Shown one piece after another: positions 1-8,101 of a DNA stretch of 64,000 nucleotides. A program made the position numbers and the translations under genes. This DNA comes from Flagellimonas flava. GTDB lineage: Bacteria > Bacteroidota > Bacteroidia > Flavobacteriales > Flavobacteriaceae. The notes under the pieces are model-generated. The model did not search any database. It had not been told where the DNA came from and saw only the letters and a list, made by a program, of their open reading frames with translations. Each line of letters starts with the position of its first letter. The stretch's first letter is position 1. The stretch covers positions 372,001-436,000 of the forward strand of contig NZ_FQWL01000002.1 in assembly GCF_900129665.1 (NCBI RefSeq), given 5' to 3'.

Positions 1-2
1 AA

Positions 3-419
3 TACCGCAAAAGTGGGGATGTCCAATTTCCAGATCAGGAAAACACCATTTACTATGGTATATTCATGGATAATTTCAATTCGTACAGGAAATTACAGGG
101 CATTGTTGAAAAAAGGGATGGGGGAGATACTTGGGAGCTGAAAGTTTACAACCCTTATTCTTTCGACATTTCACTTGATAGCTTGGACTACTCTGTGGCT
201 TATACCGATGACTACAAAAAGGTAAGAGAAGCCATGACGCTTAGAACCCAACCTGTTTATCCAGAGGTAAAACTATTGAAGTCCAAGGATACGGTTTTTT
301 ATAATTTTCAATTGCCCCTTCCGCAAAAAATGCAAAATCCTGGGTATTTTAGGGTTGGAATAGCCAAAAAAGGTCTACTTCCAGGACTAAATGGAATTCC
401 AATAAAACTAAAGCCATGA
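3..419 (+). CDS. Hypothetical protein, C-terminal part (cut by window edge)
   Basis: The reading frame is open from base 3 of the window, so the methionine at position 66 is almost certainly internal and this is the end of a longer gene. The visible 138 residues contain no motif I recognise. They alternate short hydrophobic and polar stretches, as in a beta-sandwich, and end in a basic tail (PIKLKP). The stop overlaps the start of the DUF4271 gene by 4 bases (ATGA), so the two are probably translationally coupled. Function unknown. Confidence 0.7.
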   Translation, partial: YRKSGDVQFPDQENTIYYGIFMDNFNSYRKLQGIVEKRDGGDTWELKVYNPYSFDISLDSLDYSVAYTDDYKKVREAMTLRTQPVYPEVKLLKSKDTVFYNFQLPLPQKMQNPGYFRVGIAKKGLLPGLNGIPIKLKP

Positions 420-1072
420 ATCCAATCTATAAAACTTTTGAATCTTTAGATTGGATGACCTTGGTCCTCTTTTTTAGTTTGATGGTGCTTGCCTTGGGCA
501 AATATCTATTTCAGAACAGGTTTTTGAATTTCATGATTCTCCCTTTCAACAACAAATATGTGGTACTCTACAATAAAAAAGGACGACTTTTAAACTGGTT
601 CCACATCTTATTGACCTTGTTTCAACTGATCAATTTTGCCTTTTTCCTTTTCTTGGTTCAAAACATATTTTACAACCCGTTATGGGAAGACCCTCTTGCT
701 GATTTCGCTTTGATTTTTGGGGTGGTATTGCTATTCCAGATAGTCAAAATGCTACTCCAATTGACGCAGGGATTCGTCTTCAACACCCAAAGTTTAATTA
801 CAGATTTACTGTTCAATAAGACTTCATATCTAAACCATAGTAGCCTGATCATGTTTGTGGCCAATGTGATTTTGGTTTACATCTTCAAAGACGCCAAAGT
901 TGTCATTTATTTGGCTTTAATCTTAATTCTTTCCATTAATATCATTGGGCTGGTCAAGCTGATGAAGAACCATCAAAAAGTCATAATTTCCCACTTTTTC
1001 TATTTTATTTTGTACCTTTGCACACTCGAAATTGCGCCCCTAGTAATAGTTGGAAGCTATCTTAAAGATTGA
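416..1072 (+). CDS. DUF4271 family membrane protein
   Basis: A 218-residue integral membrane protein with about six or seven hydrophobic segments: residues 15-30, 55-85, 97-115, 145-180 and 190-212, some of them paired. The hydrophobic pattern, length and position directly before hemD match DUF4271, a Bacteroidota family of unknown function. The start codon overlaps the stop of the preceding gene by 4 bases, and hemD begins 6 bases after its stop, so the three genes probably form an operon. No catalytic motif is visible. The family call rests on memory of the family and its neighbourhood, not on a search. Confidence 0.75.
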   Translation: MNPIYKTFESLDWMTLVLFFSLMVLALGKYLFQNRFLNFMILPFNNKYVVLYNKKGRLLNWFHILLTLFQLINFAFFLFLVQNIFYNPLWEDPLADFALIFGVVLLFQIVKMLLQLTQGFVFNTQSLITDLLFNKTSYLNHSSLIMFVANVILVYIFKDAKVVIYLALILILSINIIGLVKLMKNHQKVIISHFFYFILYLCTLEIAPLVIVGSYLKD

Positions 1073-1078
1073 AAGCTT

Positions 1079-1822
1079 ATGAAAGTAAAGACAATTTTGG
1101 TTTCCCAACCAGAACCCAAAATCGAAAATTCCCCCTATTCACGACTCATAGAAAAAGAAAAGGTAAAGGTAGATTTTAGACCTTTTATACATGTTGAGGG
1201 AGTTGAGGCTAAAACTGTGAGACAGCAAAAAATTGATTTGAACAATTTTAGCGCTATCATTCTTACCAGTAGAAATTCCGTAGATCATTTCTTTAGAATT
1301 GCCGAAGAAATGCGATTTAAAGTACCGGATGCCATGAAATACTTCTGCCAGTCAGAAGCTGTTGCCTATTACCTTCAGAAGTATGTAGTCTACAGAAAAC
1401 GTAAGATTTATGTTGGCAAGCGCACGTTCAACGAATTGGTACCGCTTATCAAAAAATACAAGGACGAGAAATTCCTGTTACCCTCTTCTGATACCTTGAA
1501 GGCCATTGTGCCCCAATCCTTGGATGAGTTGGGTGTTGACTGGAAAAGAGGTATTTTCTATAAAACTGTCATCAGTGACCTTTCCGATCTAAGGGAAGTT
1601 ACCTATGATGTACTTGTTTTCTTTAGCCCTTCGGGAATTGAATCCCTTCTTAAGAATTTTCCCGATTTTGAGCAGAACGGAACGCGTATTGCCGTTTTTG
1701 GCAACAGTACGGTCAAAGCGGCTACAGATGCTGGGCTTCGAATCGATATTCAAGCACCCACTCCTGAAACCCCATCTATGACCATGGCACTTCAGAAGTA
1801 CATTACCAGCGTAAACAAATAA
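1079..1822 (+). CDS. hemD: Uroporphyrinogen-III synthase
   Basis: A 247-residue protein of the HEM4 family, which closes hydroxymethylbilane to uroporphyrinogen III in cytosolic tetrapyrrole synthesis. Typical features are the N-terminal strand KTILVSQPEP, the segment FSAIILTSRNSV near residues 57-68, and the C-terminal VLVFFSPSGIES (about 178-189) followed by IAVFGNSTVKAA. The family has low sequence identity and no strict catalytic residues, so these segments and the length are the evidence. It is the third gene of a short plus-strand operon and is followed by a strong bidirectional terminator shared with convergent pckA. Other haem genes are not in the window. Confidence 0.9.
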   Translation: MKVKTILVSQPEPKIENSPYSRLIEKEKVKVDFRPFIHVEGVEAKTVRQQKIDLNNFSAIILTSRNSVDHFFRIAEEMRFKVPDAMKYFCQSEAVAYYLQKYVVYRKRKIYVGKRTFNELVPLIKKYKDEKFLLPSSDTLKAIVPQSLDELGVDWKRGIFYKTVISDLSDLREVTYDVLVFFSPSGIESLLKNFPDFEQNGTRIAVFGNSTVKAATDAGLRIDIQAPTPETPSMTMALQKYITSVNK

Positions 1823-1837
1823 GAAATTAACGTAGAT

Positions 1838-1873
1838 AAAAAAGCCCCGATTCTTGCGAATCGGGGCTTTTTT
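1838..1873. terminator. Bidirectional intrinsic terminator, hemD/pckA
   Basis: A perfect 16-base inverted repeat around the loop ttgc. The core stem is gccccgattc/gaatcggggc, flanked by an A-run on the left and a T-run on the right, so it can work in both directions. It sits between the convergent ends of hemD and pckA. Confidence 0.93.
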
Positions 1874-1875
1874 AT

Positions 1876-3492
1876 TTAGAAGGCATATCGTTGGGGTCCG
1901 CCGCGCCTAATTTCTTCGCTGGCGTATTCCTCAAACTTTTTGAAATTTTCCCTAAAGGCATTGGTCAATTTAAAGGCCGTTTTATAATAGGCCTCGTCAT
2001 TGTTCCAGGTAGCCCTTGGACTCAGTACCTTTGTCGGCACACCTGGGCATTCCCTTGGTTGAGCCACTCCGAACACGGAATGGATGTGGTATTTATCATA
2101 ACTGTAAAGGCCCAGTTCCCCACTTAGGGCCGCACTGATCATGGCCCGGGTATACTTTAGTTTCATGCGGGTTCCCACCCCGTAAGGCCCACCGGTCCAA
2201 CCCGTATTTATAAGCCAAACATCCACTCCAGACTCCTGCATTTTAGTACTGAGCATTTCCGCGTACACCGTTGGGTGCAGCGGCATAAAAGGCGCTCCAA
2301 AACATGCAGAAAACGAAGGTTGTGGCTCTACAACACCAGCTTCGGTACCTGCCACCTTTGCCGTATAACCGGAAATAAAATGATAGGCCGCCTGTGCTGG
2401 GGTTAATTTGGAAATTGGAGGCAATACCCCAAACGCATCTGCGGTAAGGAAGAAAATGTTTTTTACATCTTTCCCGATAGAGGGCTGCTGAATGTTATCT
2501 ATGTGGTAAATGGGATAGCTTACCCTGGTGTTTTGGGTGATGGAAGTATCCCCAAAATCAACTACTCCCTTATCATCCAATATTACATTTTCCAAAATGG
2601 CGCCTTGTTTTATGGCGCCATAAATCTCCGGTTCATTCTCCTTGGACAGGTCAATTACCTTTGCGTAACAGCCACCTTCAAAATTAAAAATGGTGTTGTC
2701 CGCTGTCCAACCATGTTCGTCATCCCCAATTAGTTTTCTGTTGGGATCTGTGGAAAGCGTGGTTTTACCGGTTCCCGAAAGTCCAAAAAACACTGCCGTA
2801 TCACCTTTGTCTCCAACGTTGGCCGAACAGTGCATGGGCAAGGTATTCTTGAAGACCGGCAGAATAAAGTTAAGGGCTGAAAATATCCCTTTCTTAATCT
2901 CACCAGTATACCCTGTCCCACCGATTAATGCTATTTTTTTCGAAAAATTGAGAATCGCAAAATTGTGCTGTCGCGTTCCATCGATTTCAGCATCTGCTAT
3001 GAACCCCGGAGCATTGACCACCGTCCATTCCGGTTCAAAGCTTTCCAACTCTTTGGCATCAGGCCTTAAAAACATATTGTAAGCAAACATGTTGGACCAA
3101 GGATATTCGTTGATCACACGAATATTGAGCTTATAGGTCTCATCTGCGCAAGCATAGCAGTCCCTAACAAAAAGCTCTTTTTCATTCAGATAATTAATGA
3201 CTTTGTCATAGAGTTTATCAAACTTTTCGCCTTCAAACGGAATGTTGATATTACCCCACCAGATCTTATCCTTAGTAATATCATCCTTGACAATAAAACG
3301 GTCCATTGGTGATCGCCCCGTAAACTCACCGGTATTGACCGCAAGTGCTCCGGAAGAGGCTTCTTTTCCCATGTCCTTTTCCAAGGTTACGCCATGTAAC
3401 TCCTTGGGAGATAACTGATAACGCACATTGTTGTGCTGTATTCCATACTGCTTTAACGAAATCGATTTCGTAGTTGGTGTATAGGCATCCAT
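1876..3492 (-). CDS. pckA: Phosphoenolpyruvate carboxykinase (ATP)
   Basis: A full-length 538-residue ATP-dependent PEP carboxykinase, which converts oxaloacetate plus ATP to PEP, CO2 and ADP as the first committed step of gluconeogenesis. Visible motifs are FTGRSPMDRF (57-66), which binds oxaloacetate, the kinase-1a P-loop GLSGTGKTT (237-245) and the metal-binding GDDEHGW (256-262). The C-terminal part FSACFGAPFMPLHP is also standard. It stands alone, with its own promoter and terminator. Its presence suggests growth on amino acids or organic acids. The start at 3492 fits the promoter just upstream. Confidence 0.97.
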   Translation of the reverse strand: MDAYTPTTKSISLKQYGIQHNNVRYQLSPKELHGVTLEKDMGKEASSGALAVNTGEFTGRSPMDRFIVKDDITKDKIWWGNINIPFEGEKFDKLYDKVINYLNEKELFVRDCYACADETYKLNIRVINEYPWSNMFAYNMFLRPDAKELESFEPEWTVVNAPGFIADAEIDGTRQHNFAILNFSKKIALIGGTGYTGEIKKGIFSALNFILPVFKNTLPMHCSANVGDKGDTAVFFGLSGTGKTTLSTDPNRKLIGDDEHGWTADNTIFNFEGGCYAKVIDLSKENEPEIYGAIKQGAILENVILDDKGVVDFGDTSITQNTRVSYPIYHIDNIQQPSIGKDVKNIFFLTADAFGVLPPISKLTPAQAAYHFISGYTAKVAGTEAGVVEPQPSFSACFGAPFMPLHPTVYAEMLSTKMQESGVDVWLINTGWTGGPYGVGTRMKLKYTRAMISAALSGELGLYSYDKYHIHSVFGVAQPRECPGVPTKVLSPRATWNNDEAYYKTAFKLTNAFRENFKKFEEYASEEIRRGGPQRYAF

Positions 3493-3513
3493 TGTTTAAA
3501 TTTTAAATTGGTG

Positions 3514-3546
3514 CAAAGCTAGAAAAATCTGGGTCGTGGCAACCAA
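3514..3546 (-). promoter_or_regulatory. pckA promoter (Bacteroidota type)
   Basis: On the minus strand the -7 box TAGCTTTG (3521-3514) matches TAnnTTTG exactly. A TTG lies 18 bases upstream (3542-3540) and a second at 3546-3544, within the usual spacing. The pckA start codon is about 22 bases downstream. Confidence 0.6.
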
Positions 3547-3555
3547 ATTTCCCAT

Positions 3556-3948
3556 TTATTTGTTCGATTTCTTAGACCAAATGTAATAGGCAAATATGGC
3601 CCAAGCAGCTATGAGGAAAAGTCCACCTATTGGAGTGACGAAACCAATCGTTTTAACGTTCCAGGTCATCAAACTGTCTAGTGCCAGTAAATAGATTGAA
3701 AATGAAAAAAGTAGTACCCCAATGCAAACCAACCTAAAAATTCGTTTTCTTTTTATGGGTTCCAACCCCTCCCATATGCCCAAAATAATAAGGAAAAAGG
3801 CGTGGTACATCTGGTACCTAACCCCTGTCTCAAAACTTTCCACTGCATTTGCGTCCACCAGTTGTTTCAACCCATGGGCTCCAAAAGCTCCGAGAACAAT
3901 AGCCATTAAACCGAATAGAATTCCTGTCAACAAAATTGTTCTGTTCAT
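3556..3948 (-). CDS. DUF423 family membrane protein
   Basis: A 130-residue protein with four predicted membrane helices (about residues 5-24, 45-62, 70-88 and 100-123). The N-terminal segment GAFGAHGLK followed by ETGVRYQMYHAF is the hallmark of the DUF423 (YgdD-like) family of small inner-membrane proteins, whose role is unknown. It ends close to the pckA promoter region and diverges from the saccharopine dehydrogenase-like gene, with 79 bases between the starts. Confidence 0.88.
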   Translation of the reverse strand: MNRTILLTGILFGLMAIVLGAFGAHGLKQLVDANAVESFETGVRYQMYHAFFLIILGIWEGLEPIKRKRIFRLVCIGVLLFSFSIYLLALDSLMTWNVKTIGFVTPIGGLFLIAAWAIFAYYIWSKKSNK

Positions 3949-4027
3949 AACTTTGAAGTCTTATTTTTTTAGAAATATAACAATTTGATACCTTCGTAAT
4001 CGTTTTAATCAAAAATAACTAAAACCC

Positions 4028-5401
4028 ATGGGTCGAACTATTTTAGTTGTTGGAGCTGGAAAGTCAACCTCTTATCTATTGGATTACCTCCTTAAAAAAT
4101 CCTCTGCTGAACAACTTAAGCTGACGATTGGAGACCTACATCCTGAAAACATCCCCAGTAATATTAGCTCCCATCCCAACTGCAAGGTGGTTCAACTCGA
4201 TATTTTTGATGATTCGGCCCGAAGAAAATTGATCGAGCATTGCGATATTGTTGTATCCATGCTGCCCCCAAGGCTCCATATTAAAATAGCTGAGGACTGT
4301 ATACAGTATAAAAAGCATTTGGTTACGGCTTCTTATGTCAGCAAGGAGATAGAAGCACTTCATGAAGAGGCAAAGGCCAACGGATTGGTGTTTATGAACG
4401 AAATTGGCTTGGATCCAGGGATAGACCATATGAGTGCCATGGAAGTCATTGATCGTATTCGGGATCGTGGCGGAAAACTATTGCTTTTCGAATCATTTAC
4501 CGGCGGATTGGTGGCCCCAGAGCATGACACCAATCTTTGGAGTTATAAATTCACTTGGAATCCGAGAAATGTAGTTGTGGCCGGTCAGGGCGGGGCTGCA
4601 AAATTTATTCAAGAGGGCACCTATAAATACATTCCATACCAAAAAATATTTAGACGAACCGAGTTGGTGGATATTGATGGGTATGGCACTTTTGAGGTGT
4701 ATCCCAATCGGGATTCCTTAAAATACCGGGAGGCTTACGGACTTCAGGATGCACTTACCCTATATAGAGGAACCATGCGGCGCATTGGGTTTTCCAAGGC
4801 CTGGCAAATGTTCGTTATTTTGGGTATGACCGATGACACCTATATTGTCGAAAATTCGGAGGGAATGTCCTATCGGGAATTTGTAAATCTGTTTTTACCA
4901 TATTCACCAACAGATTCTGTAGAGCTCAAATTACGGCACTACTTAAAGATTGACCAAGATGATATTAGATGGGGAAAACTATTGGAGCTAAATCTCTTTG
5001 ATGACACCAAAAAAATACCCCTAAAAAACGCCACTCCCGCAAAAATGCTCCAATATATTTTGGAGGACAGCTGGACATTAAAATCGGACGAACGTGATAT
5101 GATCGTAATGTACCATAAGTTTGGCTATGAACTGGAAGGAGTAAAAAAACAGTTGGATGCCAATATGGTGGTACTTGGGGAAAACCAGACTTTTACTGCC
5201 ATGGCCAAAACTGTTGGATTACCCGTGGCCATGGCCACACTACAAATTTTAAATAAGAACATCACTACACCCGGAGTTCAAATTCCAATAGGCAAGGAGG
5301 TTTATCAACCCATTTTAAAGGAGTTGAAATCGTACGGCATCACCTTCAACGAATACCAAGTACCTTATTTGGGGTATAATCCAGATTCAATAGGAAATTA
5401 A
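4028..5401 (+). CDS. Saccharopine dehydrogenase family protein (saccharopine/2-aminoadipate semialdehyde branch)
   Basis: A 457-residue oxidoreductase. The N-terminus has a Rossmann fold with the glycine-rich loop VVGAGKSTSYLL (7-18), and VVSMLPPRLH near residue 78 is typical of saccharopine dehydrogenases. NEIGLDPGIDHM near 133-144 is the conserved catalytic-domain segment of the glutamate-forming type (fungal Lys9 and the C-terminal half of animal AASS). In heterotrophic bacteria such enzymes usually work in lysine breakdown through saccharopine, giving aminoadipate semialdehyde and glutamate. The Lrp/AsnC regulator 47 bases downstream fits an amino-acid-controlled gene. The partner lysine-ketoglutarate reductase is not in the window, so the direction and pathway are inferred. 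Confidence 0.85.
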   Translation: MGRTILVVGAGKSTSYLLDYLLKKSSAEQLKLTIGDLHPENIPSNISSHPNCKVVQLDIFDDSARRKLIEHCDIVVSMLPPRLHIKIAEDCIQYKKHLVTASYVSKEIEALHEEAKANGLVFMNEIGLDPGIDHMSAMEVIDRIRDRGGKLLLFESFTGGLVAPEHDTNLWSYKFTWNPRNVVVAGQGGAAKFIQEGTYKYIPYQKIFRRTELVDIDGYGTFEVYPNRDSLKYREAYGLQDALTLYRGTMRRIGFSKAWQMFVILGMTDDTYIVENSEGMSYREFVNLFLPYSPTDSVELKLRHYLKIDQDDIRWGKLLELNLFDDTKKIPLKNATPAKMLQYILEDSWTLKSDERDMIVMYHKFGYELEGVKKQLDANMVVLGENQTFTAMAKTVGLPVAMATLQILNKNITTPGVQIPIGKEVYQPILKELKSYGITFNEYQVPYLGYNPDSIGN

Positions 5402-5424
5402 AGTTTTTCAGTTTTCGGTATCTT

Positions 5425-5432
5425 TAACTTTG
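5425..5432 (+). promoter_or_regulatory. -7 promoter box of the Lrp gene
   Basis: TAACTTTG matches the Bacteroidota -7 consensus TAnnTTTG and lies 16 bases before the ATG of the Lrp/AsnC gene. No clear TTG is seen at the right distance upstream. It suggests the regulator can be transcribed separately from the dehydrogenase gene. Confidence 0.45.
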
Positions 5433-5448
5433 TTATTGAAACCAAAGC

Positions 5449-5919
5449 ATGAAAAATTCTAACAGTTCCGTCAAAATAGACGGAATAGACAAAAAAATTC
5501 TAAGGTACCTTATGGAAGATGCCCGGAGACCTATTCTGGAGATTGCACGAAATATTGGCATTTCGGGCGCCGCCATCCACCAACGACTCAGAAAACTGGA
5601 AGCTTCTGGTCTTTTTGTGGGCTCAAAGTTCATCGTAAATCCCAAAGTATTGGGGTATACCACTATGGCCTATATCGGTATTTTTCTTGATAAAGCCATG
5701 GCTAACCCTCAGGCTGTAAAGGCGTTGGAAAAAATTCCTGAGGTTTTGGAATGCCATTATACCACCGGGAACTGGTCCATCCTTATCAAAGTGCTCTGTA
5801 GGGACAATGAACACCTTATGCAGGTACTGAACAAGAAAATCCAACAGATTGACGGCGTATCCAGAACCGAAACGTTTATTTCCCTAAATCAGCAAATTGA
5901 CCGACAGATTCACATCTGA
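5449..5919 (+). CDS. Lrp/AsnC family transcriptional regulator
   Basis: A 156-residue regulator of the usual Lrp length. Residues 8-55 form the winged helix-turn-helix: IDGIDKKILRYL, then ISGAAIHQRLRKLEASG as recognition helix and wing. Residues 70-150 form the RAM ligand-binding domain, with TGNWSILIKVLC near the middle. Such proteins sense amino acids and act as dimers or octamers on DNA. Its position directly after the saccharopine dehydrogenase-like gene suggests it controls that gene in response to lysine or a related amino acid. This target is inferred from gene order only. Confidence 0.93.
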   Translation: MKNSNSSVKIDGIDKKILRYLMEDARRPILEIARNIGISGAAIHQRLRKLEASGLFVGSKFIVNPKVLGYTTMAYIGIFLDKAMANPQAVKALEKIPEVLECHYTTGNWSILIKVLCRDNEHLMQVLNKKIQQIDGVSRTETFISLNQQIDRQIHI

Positions 5920-5921
5920 TA

Positions 5922-5953
5922 TTTGTATTGAATCTAAATAAAGATTATTTTTG
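5922..5953 (+). promoter_or_regulatory. Promoter with near-zero leader before the 106-residue gene
   Basis: TTTG at 5922-5925, a 20-base spacer and TATTTTTG at 5946-5953 form a very good match to the Bacteroidota promoter. The ATG of the next gene is only 5 bases after the -7 box, so the transcript would start at or within a few bases of the start codon. Confidence 0.5.
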
Positions 5954-5958
5954 ACCCG

Positions 5959-6279
5959 ATGAACACGATTTATCGGACTACATATTATACCCTCTACCAA
6001 GCCACGAGCGATCGTTGTTTCTATATCGATTTTGGTCAAAAAGTGGTAAGGATCTCATTCTGCCAATTGCTTGCCATTAGGCACAAGGTTCTTTCTATTT
6101 CCATAGAAGACCACTTTGACAGTGAAATGAACAAACATGGTTTGGAAGTTTTACAACTTTGCAACAAGAAGCACTTGTTTGTTCTGAACACCTTAGAAAT
6201 CCTAGATCTTAAGGAATTAATGGAGCAAGGATTCTTACATATGGGACTTTCCGCAACACCAGGTGTTCTCAGCGCCTAA
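5959..6279 (+). CDS. Conserved-looking hypothetical protein
   Basis: A 106-residue soluble protein with no signal peptide or membrane helix. I do not recognise a family. It has three cysteines or more (SDRCFYIDFG, SFCQLLAIRH, LQLCNKKHLF), several histidines and a mixed alpha/beta pattern. It reads as a real gene because a strong promoter precedes it, nothing overlaps it on either strand, and its composition resembles a folded protein. It stands alone between the Lrp gene and ferritin. The downstream methionine at residue 54 is a possible alternative start, but it would remove half of the protein. Confidence 0.7.
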   Translation: MNTIYRTTYYTLYQATSDRCFYIDFGQKVVRISFCQLLAIRHKVLSISIEDHFDSEMNKHGLEVLQLCNKKHLFVLNTLEILDLKELMEQGFLHMGLSATPGVLSA

Positions 6280-6397
6280 CCCTCCTTATTTTTAATAAGT
6301 CTTAAATCGCTTTAAAATAGTGCCTTACCCATATTTTAAGGGCCAGATTGCGTACTTTTATAACTGGAAAAGAAAATGAACGATAACGTATTGAACA

Positions 6398-6916
6398 ATG
6401 AAAGATATAGCTAGACAAGGAATGAGCATCAAGGTGGAATCGATGGATTTGCTCAATTCACAGATAAAAATGGAGGCCCATGCCTCCGCCACCTATTTGG
6501 CCATGGCCTCATGGTGCGACCAAAACGGTTTTTTTACCAGTGCTAAGTTTTTCCGGAAACAATCGGAAGAAGAGCGTGAGCATATGATGAAAATCTTTGA
6601 TTTTTTGATTGATGCCGGTGGAAGTCCATTTTCACCAGAAGTTACAGGTATAAATCATGATTATGCTTCTATAGTGGATGTGTTTGAAAGTACGCTGGAT
6701 CATGAGATTGCTGTAACCAAATCCATTCATAACATTGTCATGAAAGCCAGGGAAGTTGGTGATATTGCCACCGAACGGTTTCTCGATTGGTTTGTCATGG
6801 AGCAGGTGGAAGAAGAAAACACAATTAGGGATATACTTGACATGATTTCCGTAACCGGCACAGAAGGTGTTGGATTACAGGTAATAGATGATCATGTTGG
6901 GAACTGGATGGACTAA
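6398..6916 (+). CDS. ftnA: Ferritin
   Basis: A 172-residue four-helix-bundle ferritin, which oxidises Fe(II) and stores iron in a 24-subunit shell in the cytosol. The first helix contains LLNSQIKMEAHASATYLAMASWC, with glutamate and tyrosine at ferroxidase positions, followed by KFFRKQSEEEREHMMKIFDFL (helix B, with E-x-x-H) and FVMEQVEEENTIRDIL (helix D). No haem-binding methionine of the bacterioferritin type is evident, so it is the non-haem FtnA type. It is monocistronic and followed by a strong terminator. Confidence 0.95.
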   Translation: MKDIARQGMSIKVESMDLLNSQIKMEAHASATYLAMASWCDQNGFFTSAKFFRKQSEEEREHMMKIFDFLIDAGGSPFSPEVTGINHDYASIVDVFESTLDHEIAVTKSIHNIVMKAREVGDIATERFLDWFVMEQVEEENTIRDILDMISVTGTEGVGLQVIDDHVGNWMD

Positions 6917-6939
6917 CTAACTCATGAAAATTCCTAATG

Positions 6940-6969
6940 AAAAAACGGAGCCTATGGCTCCGTTTTTTT
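6940..6969. terminator. Intrinsic terminator after ferritin
   Basis: Stem cggagcc/ggctccg with the three-base loop tat, an A-run before it and seven T after it. It can serve the ferritin gene and, in reverse, the convergent zinc protease gene. Confidence 0.93.
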
Positions 6970-6992
6970 GCTTTATACTTTTTTACCAATGG

Positions 6993-7688
6993 TTAGTCCC
7001 TGCCGCCAAACACTTGGAAGGCCCAATATACCAAGGAGGCCAAAGCACCCAATGCAGCTACCAAATAGGTTCTTGCAGCCCATTTTAGAGCGTCTTCCGC
7101 TCCTGCATACTCTTGCTGACTCACCATATTTTTCTGCTTTAACCAGGCCAAAGCCCTATTACTGGCATCATATTCAACTGGTAGTGTGACAAAGCTGAAT
7201 ACCGTCGCCAATCCCATCATGATCAAGCCGGCGACAGCTATGTAAAATCCAAACCCAACACCAGCCGCAGCACCTAACATTAATCCTCCAAAAACAATCC
7301 AAGTGGACATTCCAGAGGTTACACTGACCACAGGAACCAATTTAGACCGCATGGTCAACCATTCATAGGCCTGAGCGTGCTGAACGGCGTGCCCCACCTC
7401 ATGCGCTGCTACGGCGGCGGCCGCGGCATTTCTTTGGCTGTAAACCGCTTCGCTCAGATTTACAGTTTTATTTTTAGGATTGTAATGATCGGTAAGCCTT
7501 CCTGCAGTTGAAATTACCTTAACATCCCGGATGCCATGGTCGTCCAACATTTTTTGGGCAATTTCCGCTCCACTCATACCATTTCTCAAATGAACTTTGG
7601 AGTATTTTTTGAACTTGCTCTTCAATCGGCTACTTACCAACCAGCTGATCAACGCAATTCCGCCAATCAATATATAATATGTCATCAT
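6993..7688 (-). CDS. Zinc-dependent membrane protease, YugP family
   Basis: A 231-residue protein with an N-terminal membrane helix (residues 4-20), the zinc-binding motif HEVGH at 96-100 within AAVAAHEVGHAVQHA, and two or three C-terminal helices (about 121-170 and 205-225). This layout is that of the YugP-like putative neutral zinc metallopeptidases of the cytoplasmic membrane. Substrates are not known for the family. The gene seems monocistronic. Two ATG codons stand in tandem at the start, and the second (7685) is equally plausible. Confidence 0.92.
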   Translation of the reverse strand: MMTYYILIGGIALISWLVSSRLKSKFKKYSKVHLRNGMSGAEIAQKMLDDHGIRDVKVISTAGRLTDHYNPKNKTVNLSEAVYSQRNAAAAAVAAHEVGHAVQHAQAYEWLTMRSKLVPVVSVTSGMSTWIVFGGLMLGAAAGVGFGFYIAVAGLIMMGLATVFSFVTLPVEYDASNRALAWLKQKNMVSQQEYAGAEDALKWAARTYLVAALGALASLVYWAFQVFGGRD

Positions 7689-7760
7689 AGCTTCTAGTTT
7701 TAGTCTTATAAAGATACCAACTCTAAAGCAAAAACCCCGCCAAGCTATTAGTGGAGCTGT

Positions 7761-7802
7761 TTTACTGACAAAATGTACAAATCTTGATTTGTAACCAGTA
7801 AA
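7761..7802. repeat. Nested inverted repeat between semiSWEET and the zinc protease gene
   Basis: TACAAATC-tt-GATTTGTA (7776-7793) is a perfect 8-base inverted repeat, and TTTACTG (7761-7767) with CAGTAAA (7796-7802) forms an outer arm. In RNA this is one stem with an internal loop. It lies just after the semiSWEET stop on the minus strand, so a 3-prime hairpin is likely, but no T-run follows. A protein-binding site upstream of the protease gene is the alternative. Confidence 0.4.
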
Positions 7803-7819
7803 TTCTTCCGCCCATTAAA

Positions 7820-8080
7820 CTACACCTGTCTATATCGAAACTTTAAAAAAATCATGAATAACACCAATATAGCGGTAATGCCATTGGCCAAGATTATCGC
7901 CAAACTATCATGGTGGATGCCATAGAACAGCCAAAGGGATGTCCCAACTAAAAAAGCAGAATACATGGTAATGGAGATATCCTTGGTAGACTTGGTCTTC
8001 CAGGTTTTATAGACTTGGGGCACAAATGCGCTCGTGGTGAGTGTAGCAGCAACGAGTCCAATGATCTCTATAGTTTCCAT
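7820..8080 (-). CDS. SemiSWEET family sugar transporter
   Basis: An 86-residue protein with three membrane helices (residues 5-23, 38-56 and 62-80). The PQ motif is present in FVPQVYKTWKTKSTKDIS (19-36), and the second helix has the expected LVGTSLWLFYGI. SemiSWEETs are the bacterial half-size relatives of SWEET carriers. They form dimers and move sugars such as sucrose or glucose across the inner membrane by facilitated diffusion. The gene starts 21 bases after the leuS stop and probably shares its transcript. The natural substrate cannot be read from the sequence. Confidence 0.92.
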   Translation of the reverse strand: METIEIIGLVAATLTTSAFVPQVYKTWKTKSTKDISITMYSAFLVGTSLWLFYGIHHDSLAIILANGITAILVLFMIFLKFRYRQV

Positions 8081-8101
8081 ATTTCATCATATATGTTATG
8101 C

